A stretch of DNA of 64,000 bases from JAPLST01 sp964397565 (GTDB lineage: Bacteria > Auribacterota > UBA3054 > JAPLST01). The stretch's first letter is position 1; each line of letters opens with the position of its first letter. Below the pieces are notes generated by a model, which saw only the letters and a list, made by a program, of their open reading frames with translations, did no database searches and was not told where the DNA came from. Shown here piece after piece: positions 8,538-17,807 of this stretch. The position numbers were made by a program, and so were the translations under genes. Location: positions 1 to 64,000 of the forward strand of contig CAYNJC010000005.1 in the NCBI GenBank assembly GCA_964397565.1, in the 5' to 3' direction.

Positions 8538-9158
8538 ATGAAACGAATCTGCGTAAATTGCGGCTCAAGTCCCGGCTTTGACCCCTGCTACATGGCGATG
8601 GCACAACGGCTTGGACAAGCACTGGTTGACCAGAATTACGAACTCGTCTATGGCGGTGCGGCGGTCGGACTGATGGGGCGCGTTGCCGACACCGTCCTGC
8701 ACGCGGGCGGCGTGGTTATCGGGGTGATTCCGAAGGCGCTTGTCCACAAGGTGTCTCATGCCGGGTTGACGGCGTTGCATGTGGTTGACACGATGCACGA
8801 AAGAAAGGCCATGATGTTCAACCTTGCGGATGCTTTTATTGCCCTGCCGGGCGGATTCGGAACACTTGAAGAAATCGCCGAACTCCTCACCTGGGCGCAG
8901 TTGCACTTGCACACGAAGCCATGCGGTCTGCTAAACGCGGCGGGGTATTTTGACTTGCTGCTGGCGTTCCTGGACAACATGGTTGCCAAGGGCTTCATGC
9001 AACAGGCCCACCGCGAGATGCTGCTGGTGGCGACGACGCCGGACGAGATGCTGACGCGGCTGGCGGGCTACACCGCACCGGCCGTCGAGAAATGGGTGGG
9101 CGGCACCGCCAGACCGACCGACCCTTGCACTGGTGTTTGCGCGCGTAATGCAGTATAA
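8538..9158 (+). CDS. LOG/TIGR00730 family phosphoribohydrolase
   Basis: 206 residues from ATG 8538, chosen because MKRICVNCGSSPG is the typical family start; the upstream in-frame extension is basic low-complexity sequence. The signature PGGFGTLEE is present (about residues 97-105), preceded by ERKAMM, and the chain reads as one Rossmann-like domain. Family members release free bases from nucleoside 5-prime monophosphates (LONELY GUY cytokinin-activating type) or were historically called lysine decarboxylase-like. No Shine-Dalgarno is visible. Confidence 0.9.
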   Translation: MKRICVNCGSSPGFDPCYMAMAQRLGQALVDQNYELVYGGAAVGLMGRVADTVLHAGGVVIGVIPKALVHKVSHAGLTALHVVDTMHERKAMMFNLADAFIALPGGFGTLEEIAELLTWAQLHLHTKPCGLLNAAGYFDLLLAFLDNMVAKGFMQQAHREMLLVATTPDEMLTRLAGYTAPAVEKWVGGTARPTDPCTGVCARNAV

Positions 9159-9193
9159 TATTATATAGGGATAGCGACGATAACGGATGCAGG

Positions 9194-12100
9194 ATGCGTT
9201 TTTTTGGTGCACCAAACACAGTAAGGCAGGCAGCGTGCCGCGCGCGGCGCGGGGTCGCGCTCGTGGCGGTCTTGTCCGTGTTGACGGTTCTGGCGATCCT
9301 GGCGATGGCATTCGCTGTGCTCACCAACATCGAGCAGGCCTCATCTGCCGTGAGCTTCTACGGGATGGACGCGCAGGCGCTGGCGGAGGCCGGGCTCGAA
9401 CACGCCAAGGCCGTGCTGTGGTCGGATGCCATGTATGACCCAACCCACAGCGACGGTGACGGCGACATCTGGATTACCAGCTTCAATGGCCGCCAAGCGC
9501 AGCATGCGCCCGACGCAAACGTTACCCCCAACAATGACACGAATGCCAACGACGCCGTCTGGATTCCCGTCCGCGATACGCGCAATCGTCTGATTGGCCG
9601 CTATGCCGTGGTGGTGCAGGATGAATGCGCCAAGCTGAATCTCAACACCGCCTGCATTGCGCCGCCCAACCTGCCCAATGAAGGCTTGTCGCCGCGCGAA
9701 GGGCTGTTGGGCAACGGCAAAAACAGCGGGTTGCCGTTCAGCAGCGCGGCCTTGACCAGACTGCTGGCGTACAAGTATGGCCCCAATGGCGTGCCGGGCG
9801 CGCGGGACGACGACAATCACAATAATGCCTTTCTAATGGCTGACGGCCTTGACAACAACGCCAACGGCGTGGTGGACGAACTCGACGAAGGCATCAACGA
9901 GCCGGACGAATACGTGCCGCAGGCACCGTTTGGTGATGACCGGGTCTTCTATTCGTTGCAAGAGGCGTGGGGCGTGCTGGCGCCGGACACGCCGCCAACG
10001 GCGCGCCGCGTCGCTTTCTTGCGCCAGTACGCCACCTTGCATTCGCAGGACAATAATCTGCGCTGGGATGACGCGCAACGCGCGTGGGTGCCGCGCCAAA
10101 ATGTGAATGTGTGCGGCGCGCGCGACGTGCTGCGCACGCTGGGACAGGCCAACCGCCAATATGCGTTTGAAGGCAGTCAGCGCATGTTGCGGCGGATCGC
10201 CACGGCCACGGTTGATTACCGCGACGAAAATGACGTGCTCTCCACGGCCGGCAGCGAGTACGGCGTCGAAGCCGTCTGCTTCAATGAAATCCTCGCCAAC
10301 GAAGGCAGCCGCATTCGCCAAACCTATTACGTCCAGAATTTTCGGGACAATGACATTCGGGTGCATAATCTGGCGTATTTATATGGCGACTACGACTACC
10401 GCAAGAATACCCCCTATCAGGGCGACTCGCTTGATCAAATTCGCACGCGCGAAAAAGGCCATCAAGAAACAGCGTGGTTTATTGATTTCAACCCACCGCC
10501 GAAGCCCGTCGGCAACCAACTGCTGCTGAGACTCGACACCAAGCCGAGAAACACGGCGGGGTACTTTGAATCAGTCAGTGACTTCAAAAAGCTGCTGCGC
10601 ACCCGCAATACTGGCCTCAGCGGTGATCGCATTATCTGGCCCGAGAATTTCTGGGCCAATGGATTTCTGACGGCATTCACCTCCGATTTGGTTGGCAAAG
10701 GCACCTTTCCCATCCTGCGCTCGACCGACACGGGCGAGCTGTACCTTGATACCAGAACAATGACCCCGCAGAATTGGCTCGGCTTTACCACCGATGTGAA
10801 TAGTATACGGTATTCCTATGCCCAATTGCGCTCCTGGACGTTTGAGAAGGCCTACTACGCCGAACATCCGAACGTCAAGAATTGGTTTATCTGCAGCGGT
10901 TTGCAGCCCGACAAATACTACCGGGTTTATCTGCAGGAAACGAATCTGGAGACACCCACTGGCGATACGAGCGGCGGCCAGCGTCTGTGCGAGGATCTTG
11001 ACGTCGACGGCAATGTCACCGCCGGCAATGAACAAAGAATGCGCCGCTTGCGCTATGCCTACAAAGACGGCCAGGCGATCCGCGCCGACCGCGCCGGCTG
11101 CATTGATGTCTACGTCGCCAGTTCGAGCAAATGTTCGCCCATGCGGCGCAACCGGGTCAACGCGATCTACTTTGCCCGCCCCGACATCATTGAGTTAATG
11201 AATATCAGCGACCGGCCGATATCCCTGCGGGGTTGGTCCTTGGTGGCCAACACCGGCTCGATTGCGTATGAGCTGGGTATGATCAATCGGGCGACGGCCT
11301 ACTTGCGCGACGAGCACGGGCGCGGCCAGGATGAGAATCCGGTCATCCGGCCCAATGAGTATTTCTACCTGTGCAACAACATGGAGATTTTTGACTACGA
11401 CTACGGCCGCAACAAGAATGGCGTGTGGGGCAACAGCAATGATGAACAAATGCCGGTGTATGAAATTAGCGATGACACCTGGGGCATGCGCTTTAAGATT
11501 CAGCGCATTCGTGAGGTCGGCGGTAGCGGAACCGGTCAATCCGGCGATTCGTTTCTTACCTGCGACAATGAAGCGTGGATTCCGCACCAGTTTAAAGATG
11601 AAGTGGTGGAATTTCAGACATCGCGCCGCTCGTCGCAGGGCATGTCAACCAGCCCGGATGGCGTGCGGGCGCTGATCTATGACAACACGCGCAACACGCT
11701 CCAATTCCAGAGCCTGCTGCTGAAACAGTACAGCGACGTGCGCGAAGGCGACTCGATCATGATCGTCGGCCTGCCGCGCATCGGCGGCTTCGTCAGCATG
11801 ACGCTCAAGAATGAGTATGGCCAGATTGCCGCGCGCGTGACGAAATATGGCAATCCCAGCCGCGATGCCACCCGCGATCAGAAAACATGGCTGAACTGGT
11901 CGGCGGAAAAGCCGAATCCAACGCGCGAAGAGTGGGTGCTCACCAGCACGCCTAGCATTGGCGGCACCGTGCAGGCCGCGCGTAACCGCGCCGCGGTGGT
12001 CGGCCAAGGGCTCAATGTCAGCATCAAGAACGGGCCGCTTGGCTCGATCGGTGAGTTGCGCCGCGTGCGCTCGCTGGCCGCCTGGGAACAAGAGGATAAC

Positions 12101-13234
12101 ACGCGCCAATCGGCCACCATTAACAACCTTCTCCGCGGCGCGGCTGAATATTGCGACACGATGGGCATGCGCCTCGATGTCGAGGAACCGGGTGCGCACC
12201 TGGCCGGCTGGCGGCCGGCCTTTGGCGAGGCCACCCTCTCGGACACGCGCGGCGTCATGGATCACACCGCCATGTGGCAGATCAATTGCTGGTCGAACCA
12301 ATCCCTGACGATCATGTCCGGCAAAAATCGCGGTGAGACGTTTGCCATCGAAGCCAACGGCCAGAACCGGCTGCAGGTGGTCGGGCGCTCGGTCCCCAGT
12401 CGCGCCACGTTTTTCGTGCGCAGCGGCGACCAATATTCGCTCGGCCCTGGTTATGCCTCGGCCCTGTATTACACGCGCAAAGCAGAGGATGAAGGCGAGT
12501 GGGAATGGAAAGACAAACGCATCCCGCCTGGCCACTACCAATGCTACTTGGTCGGCCTCAACGATTCCATTCGCACGACCGAATTTCTCGAGGAGAATTA
12601 CAATCCCCGCATGGATATCTCCCTGTATAATTTCACGACCAGCACGTATGACCTGATCGGCCGCAACAAGCAGTATGACAAGAGCGACACCGTCTATGCC
12701 GGCGAAGTGCTGCCGCAGCATTTGTCGAGTTCGGGCGGACTGCGCGTGAAAGTGGTGCCCAAGGGATTGGGATCGCAATACTGCAGCGGGTTTGCCTGGT
12801 TCGATCACGTGTTCCTGACGCCGGTGCCGGTGGCCGGGCGGATCAATGTGAACACTGCATCCGAGCGGATTCTGATGACCTTGGGCGGCATGGATCAAAC
12901 CATCGCGCACAATATCGCGTACGGCATTGACACCGCCGGTCAGCCGCGTTTGAAGCCCTATTGCACCATTGGCGATGTGCTTGCGGTGCGTGGCATGACC
13001 CCGGAAGTGTTCACCAAAATGGCCAACCTTGTCACGGTGCGCAGTTATCAGTATAATATCTATGTACTGGCACAACGCGTGCGCGACGCAGACGGCGATG
13101 GCGTCTTCGATCCGACCCGCGGTGACAAGGTCGAATCACAAGTGCGCCTGCGCGCGTTGCTGGATCGCGGCGGCATTGCCGCGCAGTCCGCCGAGAAACC
13201 GTTGTTCCGCGCGCTTGATCGGGATCGGTTTTAA
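9194..13234 (+). CDS. Giant GspK/PilX-like pseudopilin with lamin-tail-like insertions
   Basis: 1346 residues. The N-terminus carries a class III prepilin signal: basic RRG followed by a hydrophobic helix (residues about 21-46, VALVAVLSVLTVLAILAMAFAV) and A-x-AGLEHAK, as in GspK/PilX minor pseudopilins. The C-terminus has RINVNTASERILMTLGGMD, the INVNTA helix-hairpin-helix-like motif of GspK. GspK is normally about 320 residues; here roughly 900 extra residues include DIIELMNISDRPISLRGWSLV, a lamin-tail-like start, and two Ca-loop-like stretches (DGLDNNANGVVDELDEG near 215 and DADGDGVFDPTRGDK near 1300). It may cap a type II secretion or type IV pilus fibre. No other secretion genes are in the window. 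Confidence 0.75.
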   Translation: MRFFGAPNTVRQAACRARRGVALVAVLSVLTVLAILAMAFAVLTNIEQASSAVSFYGMDAQALAEAGLEHAKAVLWSDAMYDPTHSDGDGDIWITSFNGRQAQHAPDANVTPNNDTNANDAVWIPVRDTRNRLIGRYAVVVQDECAKLNLNTACIAPPNLPNEGLSPREGLLGNGKNSGLPFSSAALTRLLAYKYGPNGVPGARDDDNHNNAFLMADGLDNNANGVVDELDEGINEPDEYVPQAPFGDDRVFYSLQEAWGVLAPDTPPTARRVAFLRQYATLHSQDNNLRWDDAQRAWVPRQNVNVCGARDVLRTLGQANRQYAFEGSQRMLRRIATATVDYRDENDVLSTAGSEYGVEAVCFNEILANEGSRIRQTYYVQNFRDNDIRVHNLAYLYGDYDYRKNTPYQGDSLDQIRTREKGHQETAWFIDFNPPPKPVGNQLLLRLDTKPRNTAGYFESVSDFKKLLRTRNTGLSGDRIIWPENFWANGFLTAFTSDLVGKGTFPILRSTDTGELYLDTRTMTPQNWLGFTTDVNSIRYSYAQLRSWTFEKAYYAEHPNVKNWFICSGLQPDKYYRVYLQETNLETPTGDTSGGQRLCEDLDVDGNVTAGNEQRMRRLRYAYKDGQAIRADRAGCIDVYVASSSKCSPMRRNRVNAIYFARPDIIELMNISDRPISLRGWSLVANTGSIAYELGMINRATAYLRDEHGRGQDENPVIRPNEYFYLCNNMEIFDYDYGRNKNGVWGNSNDEQMPVYEISDDTWGMRFKIQRIREVGGSGTGQSGDSFLTCDNEAWIPHQFKDEVVEFQTSRRSSQGMSTSPDGVRALIYDNTRNTLQFQSLLLKQYSDVREGDSIMIVGLPRIGGFVSMTLKNEYGQIAARVTKYGNPSRDATRDQKTWLNWSAEKPNPTREEWVLTSTPSIGGTVQAARNRAAVVGQGLNVSIKNGPLGSIGELRRVRSLAAWEQEDNTRQSATINNLLRGAAEYCDTMGMRLDVEEPGAHLAGWRPAFGEATLSDTRGVMDHTAMWQINCWSNQSLTIMSGKNRGETFAIEANGQNRLQVVGRSVPSRATFFVRSGDQYSLGPGYASALYYTRKAEDEGEWEWKDKRIPPGHYQCYLVGLNDSIRTTEFLEENYNPRMDISLYNFTTSTYDLIGRNKQYDKSDTVYAGEVLPQHLSSSGGLRVKVVPKGLGSQYCSGFAWFDHVFLTPVPVAGRINVNTASERILMTLGGMDQTIAHNIAYGIDTAGQPRLKPYCTIGDVLAVRGMTPEVFTKMANLVTVRSYQYNIYVLAQRVRDADGDGVFDPTRGDKVESQVRLRALLDRGGIAAQSAEKPLFRALDRDRF

Positions 13235-13292
13235 TGGGCGCCGCGCGGCGGCGCCCAGCACTACTAACGTAACACAACAACAAGGAACAGTA

Positions 13293-15458
13293 ATGAAAAG
13301 CAGCCTCCTCCTCCTCTGCGGTCTCCTCTGCCTGGTGATGGCGTCCTTCGCGGCCCGGGCGTCCACCAGCATCGCCACCGCGCGCGCTGCCGGCCCCAAC
13401 GTCTTTGCCGACATCGGGCCGGTCGTCGTGTCCGAAACCAACGATCTGACCGGCGCGGGCTATGCTTTCTGTGTCCAAGACAGTTCCGGTGGCGCCACCT
13501 TGTATTGGCCGACGGCACTCGTGCAAACGGCCCGGCAGGCCATTGCCAGCAATAGCCTGCGCCCCGGCAGTATTGTCACCGTGCAGGGCTCAAACTCCTG
13601 GTACAGTGGTCTGTACGAAATCAGTTACATCAGCGCGGTGATCTCCAACAGCGTCGGTCCTGCGCCCACCCCGATTGATATTGACATCACTGATGTGCAG
13701 AACGGCGCGCCCACGGGCGAAATCTGCGAGAGTATGCTGGTGCGCATCAGCGGCGTGACCTTCGCCAATGCGGGCAACCCGTTCGCCGCGGCCGTCAACC
13801 AGACTATCTCAAAAAGCAACATGACCGCCATCGTCCGTGTCCAAGACGCCGGCGATCCGCTGGTGGGCACGATTATCCCCTCCGGCGCCTGCAACATCCA
13901 AGCGATTCTTTCGCAGTTTACCAGCTCCGGCCAGACTGCCACCAATGGCTATCAACTGCTGCCCCTGCTCATTACCGCCGAAACGCCGCAGTCCGATCCC
14001 AGTGCGATGCTCAACACCAATTTCAGCTTTGGCGTGGTGTATCTCGAACAAACCCGCACCCTGCAATTTGCCATCAGAAACGGCGGCAGTTACACGAATC
14101 TGGTCATCACCGGCTTCACCCCCGTCAGCGGCGACACCGGCAAATTCACCGTGCTGGACGCCACCTTTCCCATGACCTTGGCACCGCAAAGCAATAGCGT
14201 CCTGACCATCCGCTACAGCGGCAGCAGCACGCCCGGCGCATTGCACAACGGCGTGTTCAGCTTGGACAGCAATGTTGCCGCCACGCCGCAATTGCCGGTG
14301 ACCTTGCGCGGCGCCGTGTCGGCCACGCCGCTGGATCCGGTGTGGATCAACGAGGTCGATTACGACAACTCGGCGACCCCCGACGACGAGGAATTCGTCG
14401 AGCTCTGCGGCCCCGCCGGCACGGATATCACCGGGTGGCAGATCAAATTCTACAATGGCAATCCCAGCCAGTTGTCGAATTATTTTACGTTTGTGGTCGG
14501 CTCGGCGCTCGGCACGGTCATCCTGCCCAACCACACCAATGGCTATGGCTTCTATGTCTTGCGCAACCAGGACTCGATCATCACGCCGTATACCGAGCAG
14601 GGGCTGTTTACCATTGAAAATGGCGCGCCCGATGCCGTTCGCCTGGTCAGCAGCAACGGCGTGCAGGCCCATTTCTTAGAGTATGAGGCGCAATCGGCCA
14701 GCACCTATCCGACCGTCCCGCCGCCCAGTTGGGCGGACGATCTGACCGCGCTGGAAGACCCGCCCGGCAGCGATAACAAGTCACTGTCACTGGCGCCCGG
14801 GTTCGCGCGTACAAACCTGGCGTGGCATATCGCCAACAACACGCCCATGGCGATGAACACGACCAATAATACGTATGTGCCCAAACTGGGCGTGACGATC
14901 AATGAAATCATGTACAACCCGCCCGAGGCCGGGGTTGATGTGACGGAGTACATCGAGGTGTATAATTCGGGCAGCACGCCGGTTGATCTGCTGGACTATT
15001 ACTTTAGCGCCGGCATTGCCTACACGCAGACGACATCCTATGTGCTGGGGCCGGGTGCCTACGGTGTCTTTGCCGTGTTTGCCGCCAATTTGCAGGCCTA
15101 CAATCCGACCACCACCAATATCATCGGAGAATTCACGACCAACAACTTCAATGGCCTGAGCAACAGTGGCGAGACGATCACGTTGCGCAACAGCGTTGGC
15201 CAGATTGCCGACAGTGTTCTCTATGGTGTTGCCGCGCCGTGGCCGACCGGTCCCAATGGCGGCGGCCCTTCGCTTGAATTGACCGATCCATTGCTGGACA
15301 ACAATCAGGCGGTCTCGTGGGCCGCCAGCGTCAATGGCCCGCCAGGTGGCACACCCGGCTATGTCAACTCGACCTTTGTCCCCGAACCGGTGATGATGGG
15401 GGTGGCGTTGCTAGGGCTGGCGTTGTGGCGGCGCCGCGCCGCGCTTCTAAATCGGTGA
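13293..15458 (+). CDS. Secreted lamin-tail-domain protein with PEP-CTERM anchor
   Basis: 721 residues from ATG 13293, preceded by AAGGA eight bases upstream; the longer in-frame extension overlaps the previous gene. Signal peptide at residues 1-24, then an OB-fold-like region (about 30-200), an Ig-like/choice-of-anchor region (about 240-345), and two lamin-tail domains starting at VWINEVDYDNS (about 350) and GVTINEIMYNPPEAG (about 534). The C-terminus FVPEPVMMGVALLGLALWRRR is a PEP-CTERM sorting signal: PEP motif, hydrophobic helix, Arg cluster. The protein is presumably exported and processed by an exosortase, which is not encoded here. It follows the giant pseudopilin by 58 bp, and both carry lamin-tail-like segments. 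Confidence 0.9.
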   Translation: MKSSLLLLCGLLCLVMASFAARASTSIATARAAGPNVFADIGPVVVSETNDLTGAGYAFCVQDSSGGATLYWPTALVQTARQAIASNSLRPGSIVTVQGSNSWYSGLYEISYISAVISNSVGPAPTPIDIDITDVQNGAPTGEICESMLVRISGVTFANAGNPFAAAVNQTISKSNMTAIVRVQDAGDPLVGTIIPSGACNIQAILSQFTSSGQTATNGYQLLPLLITAETPQSDPSAMLNTNFSFGVVYLEQTRTLQFAIRNGGSYTNLVITGFTPVSGDTGKFTVLDATFPMTLAPQSNSVLTIRYSGSSTPGALHNGVFSLDSNVAATPQLPVTLRGAVSATPLDPVWINEVDYDNSATPDDEEFVELCGPAGTDITGWQIKFYNGNPSQLSNYFTFVVGSALGTVILPNHTNGYGFYVLRNQDSIITPYTEQGLFTIENGAPDAVRLVSSNGVQAHFLEYEAQSASTYPTVPPPSWADDLTALEDPPGSDNKSLSLAPGFARTNLAWHIANNTPMAMNTTNNTYVPKLGVTINEIMYNPPEAGVDVTEYIEVYNSGSTPVDLLDYYFSAGIAYTQTTSYVLGPGAYGVFAVFAANLQAYNPTTTNIIGEFTTNNFNGLSNSGETITLRNSVGQIADSVLYGVAAPWPTGPNGGGPSLELTDPLLDNNQAVSWAASVNGPPGGTPGYVNSTFVPEPVMMGVALLGLALWRRRAALLNR

Positions 15459-15514
15459 GCGCGAACGCCGGTGCGCGCGTCATCGCCGAATTTGTTCGCA
15501 GTGAACAACTATCC

Positions 15515-15558
15515 TCAACCAGGACGAATTCCATGAAAACGGAATTCGTCCTGGTTGA
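15515..15558 (+). promoter_or_regulatory. Perfect 18-bp hairpin with the start codon in its loop
   Basis: The left arm TCAACCAGGACGAATTCC (15515-15532) and right arm GGAATTCGTCCTGGTTGA (15541-15558) are exact reverse complements. The 8-nt loop ATGAAAAC begins with the ATG of the NYN-domain gene. The left arm includes the only Shine-Dalgarno-like bases (AGGA). The right arm encodes residues E4 to V8 of the protein, ending at the first two bases of the D9 codon. In mRNA this would sequester the ribosome-binding bases while exposing the start codon. Confidence 0.9.
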
Positions 15559-16186
15559 CTTTGAGAATGTCCAGCCCAAAAACATGGCCGCGTTGATCGG
15601 CGGCCCGTTCAAGATCAAAGTGTTTCTCGGCGCGGCGCAATCCAAAATTTCGCTGGAAATGGCGCGCGCATTGCAGGCCTTTGGCCCGGATGCCGAGTAC
15701 ATCCAGATTGACGGCCACGGCAGCAATGCGCTCGACTTTCACATTGCCTATTACATCGGACGCCTGGCCGCGGAGTGGCCCCACGCCAGCTATTGCATCA
15801 TCTCGAAAGACACCGGCTTTGACCCGCTGATCAAGCATCTCAAAGCGCAGAACATCCTGTGCCGGCGCACCACCAGCGTCGCCGACATCTGCCCGACCAA
15901 ACACCCGCCGATCCTCGCGCCAGCCGCCAAGCCCGGCGCCGCCGGCGCCAAGCCGCCCCGGCGCGCCCCGGCCGCCCCGCCACCCGCCAGGATTGACGCC
16001 GTCATCACCAATCTGACCAAACGCGCGGCCGCAAAACCGCGCACGCTCAAGACCCTCAACGCCACCATCCGCCTGCTCTTCGCCAATACCTTGTCCGACG
16101 AAGAATTGCACGACTTGCTCGACCAATTGACCCAGCGCGGCCTCATCACCATCACCGCCGGCAAGGTCAGCTACTCAATGCCCTGA
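15533..16186 (+). CDS. NYN/PIN-like ribonuclease domain protein
   Basis: 217 residues from ATG 15533. The N-terminal domain starts EFVLVDFENVQP, the first conserved acidic motif of NYN (LabA-like PIN) domains; NALDFHIAYYIGRLA and IISKDTGFDPLIKHLK give the other acidic motifs (D62 and D87 region). A Pro/Ala-rich linker follows (about 122-150), then a short C-terminal winged-helix-like domain (LSDEELHDLLDQLTQRGLITIT). NYN domains are metal-dependent RNases. The start codon sits in the loop of a perfect hairpin, suggesting translational control or self-cleavage of its own mRNA; that is inference. Confidence 0.85.
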   Translation: MKTEFVLVDFENVQPKNMAALIGGPFKIKVFLGAAQSKISLEMARALQAFGPDAEYIQIDGHGSNALDFHIAYYIGRLAAEWPHASYCIISKDTGFDPLIKHLKAQNILCRRTTSVADICPTKHPPILAPAAKPGAAGAKPPRRAPAAPPPARIDAVITNLTKRAAAKPRTLKTLNATIRLLFANTLSDEELHDLLDQLTQRGLITITAGKVSYSMP

Positions 16187-16655
16187 ACGCTGGGTGGCCA
16201 CGCCGCCTGGCGACGGCAATCTGCGATTCGGTAATCAGTGATCGGTGCATCAGCATGTAACCACGCAATGACGTTCCGCGTACTGTTCAGCACGCCGCAC
16301 GCCGTGCGGTGGCTACGAGCAGAGGCGCGTGCGGGTCGATCGACATGTTGTGTCGAGTGCGGCCCCGGCGGCAGGCAGGCTTACACAATCTCACCACAAC
16401 AGAGCACATCGCCGCGATGCACCTGCTAATGAATGCGCTTACTAGGTGTCATGCCAATTGTAGCCGCGGGCGCTGACCGCGGCTGTAGAAGCCGCCCTCA
16501 GCGCGGGCGGCTAGGACACTGCAAAGTAGAACGCGCTCTCATTAGTAACTGTGTCCATCCGTGTTCAACAACACGCCTCTTGCCGGCCTCTTGTGTCTCT
16601 TCGTCAGAATGTGCCGCCCAGTTGAAAATCCCGCGGCGGGTCGCTATACTATTGT
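16187..16655. other. Intergenic; 43-bp palindromic repeat at 16472-16514
   Basis: No gene is supported. The segment at 16472-16514 (GCTGACCGCGGCTG, then AGAAGCCGC, then GCGGGCGGCTA) recurs inverted at 28979-29021 with about five differences. The rest shows nothing recognisable until the mla promoter. Confidence 0.65.
16622..16650 (+). promoter_or_regulatory. Sigma-70 type promoter of the mla operon
   Basis: TTGAAA (16622-16627), a 17-bp spacer and TATACT (16645-16650). The -10 box ends only five bases before an in-frame GTG (16656) and 26 before the ATG (16677), so the transcript is leaderless or nearly so. Confidence 0.8.
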
Positions 16656-16676
16656 GTGCAAAACAACAGACAGTGC

Positions 16677-17801
16677 ATGGCCCAGGATTTTGACATTACC
16701 CAAACCCACGACCACCGCGGCACGTGCCTTGCGGTGCGGGGCGTCTTGGCGGTGGAGAATGCCACGCCGGCGCTGGCGGCGGTGCGCGCGGCCGTGGCCA
16801 GCCTGCCCGCCGGCGCCCTGACGGTGGATTTGAGCGGCCTGCGGTATTGTGATGCCGCCGGCGCCGCCGTCTTGTGCGAGGTCAATCGCGCGTGTCATGA
16901 CACCCAGCGCAGCCTGCGCTTCACCGGTGCCACCGCCAAGGTGCAGGGCTTGCTGTCCATGCTCAATATGGATTTGCTGGCCCGCCCGGCCTGCTTGCTC
17001 CACCCGCCCCTGCCGAATGTGATTCTTCGCCTGGGCGCGGCCGGGCTGCAATTTGCCGCGGATACCCGCGCGCTGCTGTTCTTCGTCGAGGATGCGCTTA
17101 TGGCGCTGGGCTATATCCTGCTGCACCCGCGCGCGATCCGCCGCCGCGAGTTGCTGCTGTATCTCGACCGGGTCGGCGTGGATGCCGTGCCAATTACCAT
17201 GCTGGTTAATTTCCTGTTAGGCGTCACACTGGCGTTTCTGGGCGCCAGCCAGTTGCGCCAATTCGGCGCCAATCTCTATGTCGCCGACCTGGTCGGCATC
17301 GCGATGGCCCAGGAAATCGGGCCAATTATGACCGGTATCCTGATTGCCGGCCGTTCCGGTGCGGCCTTTGCCGCCGAGATTGGCACCATGAAAGTGTCGG
17401 AAGAAGTGGATGCCTTGGAGGCAATGGGTTTTGACCCGCAACGCTTCCTGGTGATGCCGAAAGTGTTGGCAGCGCTGATCGCCATGCCGTGCCTGCTGCT
17501 GATTGCAACCGCCACCGGCATTATCGGCGGCGCGCTGGTCAGCATGGCCTTTCTGGATTTGACGGTGTTTGCCTATTTCAACCAGGTGTACAATGCCCTG
17601 ACGCTGTGGATGATTATGCAGGGGATGATTAAAGCGGTGGCCTTTGCGGTGCTGGCGGCGGGTGTGGGCTGTATGCGCGGCCTGCAAGTGCGCGGCGGGG
17701 CCGAGAGCGTCGGGCGCTATACGACCTCGGCCGTGGTCAGCGGCATTTTCCTGATTATTATTGCCAATGCCCTGTTCACCATTTTGTTTCAATATTTATA
17801 A
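16677..17801 (+). CDS. mlaE: MlaE-type lipid ABC permease with N-terminal STAS domain
   Basis: 374 residues from ATG 16677; a GTG at 16656 would add seven residues. Residues about 1-100 form a STAS (MlaB-like) domain: LTVDLSGLRYCDAAGAAVL, with aspartate/cysteine where the phosphorylatable Ser lies in anti-sigma-antagonist relatives. Residues about 115-374 are the MlaE/YrbE permease fold with five membrane segments and the conserved loop GPIMTGILIAGRSGAAFAAEIGTMKVSEEVDALEAMG. It acts in the inner membrane with MlaF and MlaD to move phospholipids between the outer and inner membranes. In E. coli the STAS protein MlaB is separate; here it is fused. First gene of a four-gene operon. Confidence 0.93.
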   Translation: MAQDFDITQTHDHRGTCLAVRGVLAVENATPALAAVRAAVASLPAGALTVDLSGLRYCDAAGAAVLCEVNRACHDTQRSLRFTGATAKVQGLLSMLNMDLLARPACLLHPPLPNVILRLGAAGLQFAADTRALLFFVEDALMALGYILLHPRAIRRRELLLYLDRVGVDAVPITMLVNFLLGVTLAFLGASQLRQFGANLYVADLVGIAMAQEIGPIMTGILIAGRSGAAFAAEIGTMKVSEEVDALEAMGFDPQRFLVMPKVLAALIAMPCLLLIATATGIIGGALVSMAFLDLTVFAYFNQVYNALTLWMIMQGMIKAVAFAVLAAGVGCMRGLQVRGGAESVGRYTTSAVVSGIFLIIIANALFTILFQYL

Positions 17802-17807
17802 ACCGGC

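Noticed and set aside
16187..16655. Short open frames between the NYN gene and mlaE
   Set aside because: No Shine-Dalgarno, no coding pattern, and overlap with a palindromic repeat and the mla promoter.
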